DNA of 64,000 nt, from the NCBI GenBank assembly GCA_946406115.1, contig OX291546.1:11215019-11279018 (forward strand). The letters run 5' to 3'. The translations under genes and the position numbers were made by a program. The notes under the pieces were generated by a model that was not told the DNA's origin, did no database searches, and saw only the letters and a program-made list of their open reading frames with translations. Within the stretch, counting starts at the first letter, position 1, and the number at the start of each line of letters is the position of its first letter. This DNA comes from Apoda limacodes (lineage: Eukaryota; Arthropoda; Insecta; Lepidoptera; Limacodidae). Shown here piece by piece: positions 56,284 to 64,000 of this stretch.

Positions 56284-58563
56284 AAAACCACCAGATTTTG
56301 TATCGTATAATATAAAACCACTAAATTATGAATTTGTATGAAAAACTATTTTTCAATAAAAAATAAAGGAATATTGAGTCAATATTCAATGACAGTAAAT
56401 TTTGTAAAAACAAGAAAACAAAAGGATTTATGAAAAAATTAATTCTCTAGGTATATATTACATACCTATAAAAATTAATTTACGTTTGTGTCACAAAAAC
56501 TCGAGAACGGCTAGACCGATTTGGATAATTCTGTTTTGTGGTGTGCGTAATTGTTAGAGCAAGATTTATATGTAAGAAAAAAGGGTCAAGTGCGAGTCAG
56601 ACTCGTGCACTAAAGATTAACCGATTGGATTGATGTTTTAGTAAATTTTTGTTCACACGCCGGCGAAGGTTTTATGAATTAGTACAACCCATTCAGAATA
56701 GGTGGCGCGGCAGTTGTTTTGAAAAGAGAAACAACTTTGCCGAGTTTCTAAATTAGTACAACTCTTTCACAATAAAAAAAGAGAAACAACGTTCGACGGG
56801 TCAGATAGTTTTGTAATAAAATGTAGTTCAAAATTATGAATGACTTAGAGTCATCTTCTAAATAATATGTCTCGTGCAGCATTAGATGCTATTATTCAGG
56901 AGATGACGTATCGCTATCGTTTTCAGTCTGACGTATGAGTTTTATTGGCACAATTTTTTTAAGCACTGATTAAGGAAAATTATAGTTGTTACAACATTTT
57001 ACTGCGATTGTCAATAAAATTGATGACATTAGCGGCAATTTCACACGATTTCCAATTAAGATTTTTCTCAGTTCATAGAACTGAAAACCCGTTCTATATC
57101 CGTGTTAGAATGAGGAAAATTAACAAAAAATTCAAAACTCTAATCTTTCAGACCTGAGTATTACGAGGCAGGAGATTATGGCCGAATGTCCTTTATATAG
57201 AAATAAAAAATGATTATTGAAGAGTCCTGAACTTTTAGCACCGGTTTAAGCTATTTTATACAATATTTTAATTTTTTGTTAGAACAAACTATAGTCAAAT
57301 TGTCTGTATTTTTGTGCTTCATAAGGCACACTCGGTCTCAGTGTTTGTTGAAACCTAGTCAAGTCACTAGGAAGCTAGGCTTAATCTATTGCTAGATATT
57401 TTAAAATACTACGGGATGTTCACAATCGGTGAATCCCAAACAGTACTAGTGTTTTTTCACTTTTGTTTTTTCAAGAGTATGTTTTTTTAGCTGTTGCGAT
57501 TGCATTGCCTTCGTGCTGGATCTTAATGTTCTGTGGAAAGACCTGTTTGCTATCCTGCTGTTGGTTCTACGCGATTGCCAAATTTGCTAGATTTGCGAGA
57601 AATCGCAAGCTAAAAAAACAGGCCTTAACTCGCATCAAAGGAAATAATTAAAAAAGAGCCACTCATGATGTAGTCAAGGGCGTACCCAGGTAGGGGCAGG
57701 AGGGCAGTAGCTTCACCCCCCCCCCCCCCACCAACCTCTAGAAGATAAAGTTAATGTTAATTTTAAATTTTAGAAAGTGAGAATTAATAAGATTACTTTG
57801 CTGCTAGTTTTGAGCTGCCTCCCCCTAGCACAAATCCTGAGTACGCCCTGGGTATGCATACGGGGGGAGGGTTAAGCGCGCTTGGAATGTAGAGGTCCTT
57901 TTTTACCCATTTATATTGATTGACCTTTGTCGGCTTAAAGTACTCCTTACCTCTACATTACTGAGAATGAATTCAATTTGATGTTCACAAATACGTTTGA
58001 AGATGGCTACCCTTCCATTCTGTGTTTGTTTCTAATAAATACAAACTAAACATTTGTCTTATTTACATTTACATTAATTATATACCTTTTCGGAGATCCG
58101 TAGGTATACATATAATATATGTTATATCAATTTCATATTTATTAAGTTTTCAAAAGGTTGTTGAAACTAATTGAATGGTAGAATTTACGGCGTTACGGGA
58201 GAGCTGCGTGGAATGAGATGTTAAGACTGCCGACCAGTCACAACACCGTCAATATTGTTACGAAAACTCATAAAAGATGCGCGAGCTACGATTTGAGGAT
58301 AAAAGGAAATATTGGTCAGTTGGCAATAAATTAGAACCTTTTCTCTATTTCTCACCAAATCGTTTCCTTGGGAAACGGAAAATACCATATTGCAAAATAC
58401 AAGCAGGAGGAGCATCAGGTAGAGTTGTTTTTTATTTAAGACCTAGTTTTGTAAGGTAAAAAAAGGAAGACAATTTACTAATAATATCTAACTTTAACTA
58501 CTTACAATCTATAAATACTATACAAACTAAAATACTTCTATTTTCACAACCGCTCCGGAAATC
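56284..58563. other. Spacer between the long-TIR element and the SARDH 3' end
   Basis: Includes a single unit related to the 2,985 tandem repeat (56,580-56,815) and a MITE at about 57,676-57,851. Short frames at 57,463-57,651 and 58,221-58,459 have no domain. No gene was supported. I see no canonical poly(A) signal just after the SARDH stop. Confidence 0.5.
57676..57851. mobile_element. Probable MITE with GGGCGTACCCAGG-type ends
   Basis: The left end CAAGGGCGTACCCAGG and the complement of the right end CAGGGCGTACTCAGG are similar. The interior has a run of about 14 C followed by AT-rich sequence. No clear target duplication. Confidence 0.45.
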
Positions 58564-61500
58564 TTATTCACTGCCTCCAGCTCTTTCATTCTGTCCAGCA
58601 TGGGGTTCATGGGTGTTTTCATCCATACCAAGAGCCCCATAGTTACCCAATAACCTTTGTCCATTGGGGTCAAATGGGGACTTCAAATGAAGATTCGCCT
58701 TATACTTTTGCCCCATAACTTCAATCTCGTAATTTCCATCTTTAAGGTAGTCTTTATTGACTTCTGACCCATTATTATGGACATATCCAATTCCTATAGG
58801 TTTCTCTAGGTAGAATGCGTAGTCTCCCCTTCGGAGATAACCCACTGGCTGCCCATTCCTGAATATGGCTTCCTCGCCAAATAAAGCAATCTGAAATAGG
58901 ACAGTTTATCATATCAATAATTTTAACATTATTTGCTACATGCTTATAAGTGCCTTTCATATGGAGAGATTAACTCAATTGAAACCAAATAATTTTATTA
59001 TTTCAGTGTCAATTAATTGGTTAAAGAATAGCTGACATTCTAGAGACAGTTAATCCTGCTCAAGGTTAATCTATCGACTGCATCTTTGCTATGACAATGA
59101 TATAGCCATAGATATGGCATTTATAATATGCTTTCTTACAAGTCTACAACCAATGAGTCTCAAACGAAGACAAATTATTTCTACTTATAATTCATTTCTT
59201 AATAATAGTAATTGTATTTACGTTCCAGAGAGTAACATGGCATGACCAATAGTTTTTTTTATACCAATACTTTCCGCGGGAAGCTAAAAAGTGTACCTTG
59301 AATTTTGTGTTTCTAAATCATTTCATATTATATCTAACACTCTCTTGGGCACATATGTAATAGTACGACAAACAGAATGGCTATTCGACCTACCGTACTG
59401 TCTAGCAGTGCCCCTCATTTCATCGCATTATGTAAGAGGTTCAGTAACTGTATAAGGTAGAAGACCTTTTAGCGCCATTTTCCGGTGGCTTTTGCTGTGC
59501 GAGCCAGCTAGCCCTATCAATTAAACACACATTTGAGCGTGTGCGTAAATCGCCCTGTTCATGTAGTTGTAATTTTTTTTATATTGAATGACCGGGATGT
59601 ATCTTAAGCTACGACGAAAAAGTAGACTTCTGAAACGACATCCCAGCAGTCAAGTTTGAGGGCAAATGACTAGTAACACACACACACACACACTACACCT
59701 AAAATTTAGCAATGATACGTACCTGGTCATCAAGAGTAAAGTATGCATATTTCTTGGTCACACCATTTGTCCTTGCTTTATCTACCCGATCGTTACCGAT
59801 GTAATCGCCGTTTTTACGACAAGCAAACCCCAGCCCAGCCTCAATAGGGTTGTCGTCAGTTCTTAAATCAGCGTTCCATAAATGATATCCTAGAATATAA
59901 ACATATTTTTTTTAAATATACAAAAAATAAACTAGCCTTATTTGTCACTCAACCTTTAAGAAGCAACACGGGCAATTTCCTTGGCAATCATTGTTCGGCA
60001 ACGGATTGCCGACGGCAGCGGCCCAACCCAACTAATTTCTTTAAATTGCTTTATATCACTCGGAATGGTGTGGCGGTATTTCTAGCAATAATAACTAATG
60101 TTGATATCACACTAAATTGCTTGATATTGTCGTAAGTGGCATAACGACATTATTGACAACCATTGTCTAGAATGGACCCGTAACGACTAACGAGTTTCTG
60201 ATTTTAGGGTCCCGTTTTGGTTTAAACAACAAATAAATAGAAAGATCTTCCAATATCTAGTCCAGATACAAATCAATAAGACACATGTTTTGGGATATCT
60301 AAAAATACGTTTAAAAATACCAGATCTATCACAACACTTAAAATAACATATGAATAAGATCTTATATCCTAATTAGCTATTCCAATCTATAATTACATTA
60401 ATTTGTACATCAGATATACCTGAAAAGGTTTAACAAGTTGGTTCCCTGGTGTTGCAAGCGTCCAAAGGCTATATACGGCTTACCATCAGGCGGATCATAA
60501 GCTTGTTTGCCATCTTAGTGGTATAAAAAAACATCCTATTCGATAAGAGCTAAGCAACGACACTATTTGAGAAACCCGCCAAGTGCGTGTCATTTGTTAC
60601 GTAGAAGAGAATTATTATGAACTAGCTGTTGCCGGCAACTTCTTCCGAGTGTATTTGATTTTATCACGCGATTAACTGTTATACAGCAAAAGTTTGGATT
60701 AATGCCTAAATCGTAGATAAAAAGAAAATGTGAACAATTGGACACAGATTATTTTCCACCTTAACGTGGCCGATGATTGAATCCGGATCCCTGCAGGACA
60801 AAGGCACTTGCGGTACCATAAATGACCACTCTGCCACAGAGGTCGTTTGATCGACACGAATAGCAAAAATAAAACAGGTCAATTGCGAGTCGGACTCGCG
60901 CACGAAGGGTTCCGTACCATATCTAGCTAGTACCTTATAATGTCTCTTTATAGACAACGTTCGACGTGGTTTGGTTCGGAACATAAAGAAACAGTTTGTT
61001 TGGTTTACTAACACGGGAGAAAGCCACATAGAGCTGACCGTGTGAGCAACAGCCGACGCTGAGGTCCCCGCCGGCAAAACGTAGCGTCTGCCCTTGGGCT
61101 TTGTTTATGGTCATTGCTTAACACAAACTCACCGGGAACTGTACACGTTTGAAATGGAATGTGTAATTATTGGGAATCAGTGGAATTCGTGGTATAAAAA
61201 CTCTTTCACCGACGCCACATCCCGCCAAAATCTCCGCTTCTATTATGTTACGCTGCAAAGAAGTAACTTTCAGTCTTGTTCCTTTGCCTAATTTTGGGGT
61301 ACTTAAATTTCTCAAGAAAATAATTGGAACACCAGTTTTTAAATTAATCTTGTGTGCTGGAAGTCCAGGAGCGCTAAGAGAATTAAGAAATTCAACGGGC
61401 TAATTGGTAGCGTCATCTTGCTCCATTACTCTGTTGATAGAAGTACTCAACTACTTCTCCTACAACATTGTTGAGTATATCCAAGTTGATTCTTGTGTAT

Positions 61501-63561
61501 ATCAGAATCCGTAATCCCGTATTGCCTAATCCAAGTAACAAGGAAAACAATTTTCATTCACTAAATCGCAAGGCTATATCAGTATCCGTTTTGCCTAAGC
61601 CTAGTCAACTTAATAATTGGATAATAGTTATTTTATCAGAAAAGCACGACATTCCGACTTTTCTACGAAGTGCGAGCGTATCATAACTTGATAACTTTTG
61701 ATGAATTTCAATAGCGTGTTGCTAAACGGAACAGCGCCATCTATTGAATATTTGCCGAAGAGTGGGTAAAAAGTGGGTAAATACTAATTATTAAAATTAT
61801 ATCTCGTTTTTAATCGATTTGGGAAAGCCAGAAGGTCGGTTTGAGATTTTCACAGGTAACTAAACCTGTTCAAATTCAGCCGGCCAAGTGTGTGTCAGGC
61901 CACGCATTGAATAGGGATCCGTAGCAATTTTCTTTCCCGCTGAATCCCGTCACTTTTATAAGATTTATACTTAATTCGAGAGGTAATATAAAGTATCAGC
62001 ATAAGTTGTGTGTACTAAGATGTCCAAGTTACTATGGTTTTTTAACTATCCCACGGGAACCCTTTAATTTTCCAGAATAAAAAGTATCTAAGATGTTGAC
62101 CAGCGATATAAGGTATTACCATGCAAAATATTATTGAAATCGGTCCAGCCATTTCGGAGATTAGCCCGTACAAACTGACAAACAGACAGAGAATCAAAAA
62201 AATTAAAAAAAACATGTTTTGGTATTTTCCCTCTTTTACATCCCCCTGACATGGTTTTAAGCATTTTTTTCTATGTACAGACATTCGACCTCTACAGTTT
62301 TATTATATGTAAAGATATCTAAAAACTTAAACGTAAACGGATTTGTATAAACCAATTTTCGTTGAAAGTATTTATTTAACACCTACCGTGATTTTTGTAA
62401 ATATGGCTGTTCGGTAGAAATTTGTGAATGCTGTGTTGCCATTTATGATTAATTGTCCACTAAAATAGAGAATCAAACTTGGTGGGTTTTTAATGGATAA
62501 AACCACTGACAATTGTTACCAGTACCTTTCTCAGCGCTCAGTGAAGTAAGCGCCCTCCAGCCGCCATTTCTCAGTCCGTCAGCACGGCTGATCGCCTTGT
62601 ACAGCTGGACGGCGTGCGCAGAGGGCACGTGCAGCTCCCAGCCAAGCTCGCCGGCCCAGCTGACGCGCAGCGCGCGACACCAGTAACTCTTGTTGTCCGC
62701 AGAGAACGGCGCCTTCGACACAAGGATACTGCGCTGAGTGTTCACCGGAAACGCGTCGTTCGATAGACCAGCATCTGTGAAGCGCTGCAGGATCCTTTGA
62801 CTAAAAAAAATAATTGAAATATTTATTTTTGTTGGTAGTTAAAATTAAAAAAAAAAATATGTTTTGGGGCGATGGGAGTAAAATATTAAGTTCGAATTTG
62901 TGCAACGTGTTTTAAAATCTAGCGAAAAGGAAGTAAAATACGAATAAGGGAGAGAAAGAAAAAGAGGGAAAGTCAAGAGAAGTAGAGGAACGCAAATACG
63001 CAATAATCTTACAGAACCATGTTGACAATACATATATCACCGACAACGCGCACGCGCACTAGCACTAGATGGCTTTGATCTTAATTCTCTTATAAAGTTT
63101 CACGTCATTCACGTGTACAGTGCTACAAACTTTTCTGACCTTGGGTGTTTGGTTCGCTAGTGTCATTGTAAGTTCACATCATTTCAATATGGCCACTGTA
63201 GTTTCATGTTTAACCACTGGGTCAGAAAAGTTTGTTGCACTATTAAGAGTTGCACGCGTTTTTGTTTTGATACTAGCGGAAGTCTACAACTTTGTCCGTG
63301 TAGTTTTCGGAACTGAATTTAACAGTACTGCCCAAAATTTAACCTAAGGACAAGAAATCCTAATTCCAGCGCACTTTTGAGTAGGAAAGAACCTTTTCAA
63401 GTGTGACTTTACCTGTCTGGGCCTTGTATACTGAGGATACACAGCTGTTTTGACACATCGGTGATGTTGGCGCGCAGCTTGTACGTCTGTATGATGCGCC
63501 GCAAGTGCGCCAAAGTGTGGGTAGCATTGAATCCGCTCCCTACTACATAGTAACCACGACC
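58564..63561 (-). CDS. SARDH: Sarcosine dehydrogenase, mitochondrial (last four exons; 5' part beyond window)
   Basis: Flavoenzyme of the mitochondrial matrix; it demethylates sarcosine to glycine in choline and one-carbon metabolism. Minus-strand exons 63561-63413, 62800-62526, 59889-59723 and 58890-58564 join in phase and give the last 305 residues. This third covers the aminomethyltransferase-like folate domain and its C-terminal barrel: GRGYYVVGSGFNATHTLAHL, CILSIQGPDS, SWAGELGWELHVPSAHAVQL, GYHLWNADLRTDDNPIEAGL, FACRKNGDYIGNDRV, then IALFGEEAIFRNGQPVGYLR and LHLKSPFDPNGQRLLGNY. The LWNADLRxDDxPIEAGL and HLKSPFDP motifs favour sarcosine over dimethylglycine dehydrogenase or PDPR. The protein ends in a hydrophilic tail of about 25 residues after GNY, longer than the short end I recall for vertebrates. 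The FAD domain must lie beyond position 64,000. Confidence 0.93.
58891..59722 (-). other. Last SARDH intron
   Basis: 832 bp, AT-rich, with an (AC)n run at about 59,678-59,693. No element with clear ends. Confidence 0.55.
59890..60449 (-). other. SARDH intron, 3' portion
   Basis: AT-rich; nothing recognised before the retroposon tail at 60,450. Confidence 0.5.
60450..60532 (+). mobile_element. Retroposon 3' tail (CATCAGGCGGACC family)
   Basis: GGTGTTGCAAGCGTCCAAAG, GCTTACCATCAGGCGGATC and TTTGCCATCTTAGTGGTATA followed by A residues; same family as 6,386 and 41,468. Confidence 0.65.
60768..60850 (-). mobile_element. tRNA-like SINE head
   Basis: On the minus strand CTGTGGCAGAGTGGTCATTT resembles an RNA polymerase III A box (TRGCNNAGTGG), and GGATTCAATC about 50 nt later resembles a B box. 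It does not fold as a functional tRNA that I can see, so a tRNA-derived SINE is more likely. Confidence 0.5.
60868..61500 (-). pseudogene. Helitron-type helicase C-terminus with the element's 3' end
   Basis: Minus strand, broken frames. VVEYFYQQSNG-like start near 61,450, then TGVPIIFLRNLSTPKLGKGT, RLKVTSLQRNIIEAEILAGC, VFIPRIPLIPNNYTFHFKRV, FPVSLC, a stop, AMTINKAQGQTLRF (helicase motif V) and SHGQLYVAFSRVSKPNKLFL (motif VI). This is the PIF1-like helicase end of Helitron RepHel proteins. About 40 bp after the frame ends come GGTACGGAACCCTTCGTGCG and CGAGTCCGACTCGC, the palindromic end of the HINE-type repeats in this window. The Rep domain and most of the helicase are absent. Confidence 0.85.
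61501..62525 (-). other. SARDH intron, 5' portion, with repeat pieces
   Basis: At about 61,879-61,935, AGCCGGCCAAGTGTGTGTCA and TAGGGATCCGTAGCAATT are a decayed HINE-type end. At about 62,070-62,215, ATAAAAAGTATCTAAGATGT, AATCGGTCCAGCCATTTCGG and GACAAACAGACAGAGAAT look like a further common lepidopteran repeat. No gene. Confidence 0.5.
63120..63243. mobile_element. Short MITE in a SARDH intron
   Basis: Arms GCTACAAACTTTTCTGACC and GGTCAGAAAAGTTTGTTGC. Same terminal sequence as the MITE at 857-970, different interior. The rest of that intron (62,801-63,412) is unremarkable. Confidence 0.6.
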
Positions 63562-63623
63562 CTAGAAGATTATAATAAATAATAAAATATTTTTTTACTA
63601 TTACTATTTTTATATACTTTCAA

Positions 63624-64000
63624 AGTCAAAGTCAAAATGTTTTATTCAAATAAGGATTTTACAATCACTTTTGAATCGTCAAAGCTATGAAATATTTATT
63701 TTTTGAAATCCGGTTCACAATGTTGTTGATTTCTGCCGAGAAGAATCCGGCAAGAAACTCGATAGTTACTCTTTTTAAAAAAATCATAAAAACTAAAAAT
63801 ACAACCAATATTTTAAATATAAATTTTAAGCTGTACAATTTTATATTATTTCCATTTTAATTTGGTTTACCTATGCATCCTGTAATTGAGCATCTTAGTC
63901 CCAAGGATTTTATCATTAACATAGTCTGAAATATTGTAGTATGCTTTTTTACAAAGTACTTGTTTGATAAAAGATTTAAATTTACTTATTGATAGCTTTT
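63624..64000 (-). mobile_element. Retroposon with GACTTT tail, running to the window edge
   Basis: The plus strand starts AAAGTCAAAGTCAAAATG, then CAAATAAGGATTTTACAATC and TTTTGAATCGTCAAAGCTAT, the complement of the tail at 15,121-15,216, followed by GCCGAGAAGAATCCGGCAAG. Lies in a SARDH intron; its other end is not visible. Confidence 0.6.

Noticed and set aside
60768..60850. Possible tRNA gene
   Set aside because: A- and B-box-like motifs are present, but I could not form the full cloverleaf, and its setting among repeats suggests a tRNA-derived SINE.
58564..63561. Dimethylglycine dehydrogenase or PDPR as alternative identity
   Set aside because: The LWNADLRTDDNPIEAGL and HLKSPFDP blocks match what I recall of SARDH better than either paralogue; a tree would settle it.

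Overview
This window is nuclear DNA from an insect, almost certainly a moth or butterfly. It is AT-rich, its genes have short exons and GT-AG introns, and it carries arthropod-specific families: chitin-binding cuticle proteins of the CPAP3/obstructor type and a ZAD-type zinc-finger protein. The spacer is packed with repeats that I associate with Lepidoptera. All gene models were built by eye from splice signals, reading frames and recalled family motifs. No search was run.

Left third (1-20,100, + strand): two head-to-tail CPAP3-type genes. Gene A (635-5,627) is cut by the left edge of the window. Gene B (12,840-20,016) is complete: a signal-peptide exon, one 1.1 kb exon encoding a Pro/Thr/Ser-rich linker of about 340 residues, then three six-cysteine chitin-binding domains. 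The two genes share exon order, intron phases and almost the same exon lengths, so they are tandem duplicates. Their introns and the 7 kb between them hold MITEs, a pogo/Tigger remnant, a TA-flanked element split by a non-LTR fragment, and an 884-bp hAT-like element.

Middle (20,100-42,900): mainly transposable elements around one gene. There is a decayed Jockey-type non-LTR retrotransposon (about 21,200-23,985), a degenerate Tc1/mariner-superfamily transposon with DD82E spacing, TIRs and TA target sites (24,151-26,060), an intact two-exon ZAD plus ten-finger C2H2 gene (30,308-32,097), a Copia remnant on the minus strand (about 36,100-38,530), and several broken non-LTR pieces (38,540-42,840).

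Right third (42,900-64,000): two conserved minus-strand genes. PPIL3, a spliceosome-associated cyclophilin, is complete in four coding exons encoding 161 residues (42,981-49,598), with a probable 5' non-coding exon. SARDH, mitochondrial sarcosine dehydrogenase, is represented by its last four exons (58,564-63,561); the rest lies beyond the right edge. Two PPIL3 introns are enlarged by hAT-like elements with recognisable 8-bp target duplications. Between the two genes lie a THAP-type ORF fragment, palindromic MITEs and a 2.26 kb element with long terminal inverted repeats that encloses a second large hairpin. A SARDH intron holds a Helitron-type helicase remnant whose 3' end matches a repeat scattered through the whole window.

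The genes have unrelated functions (cuticle, transcription, RNA processing, one-carbon metabolism), and nothing suggests that they work as a cluster apart from the cuticle pair. The most interesting material is the tandem CPAP3 pair with its unusual linker, the DD82E fossil, the evidence tying an abundant lepidopteran repeat to a Helitron-like helicase, and the nested inverted repeats at 54-56 kb.
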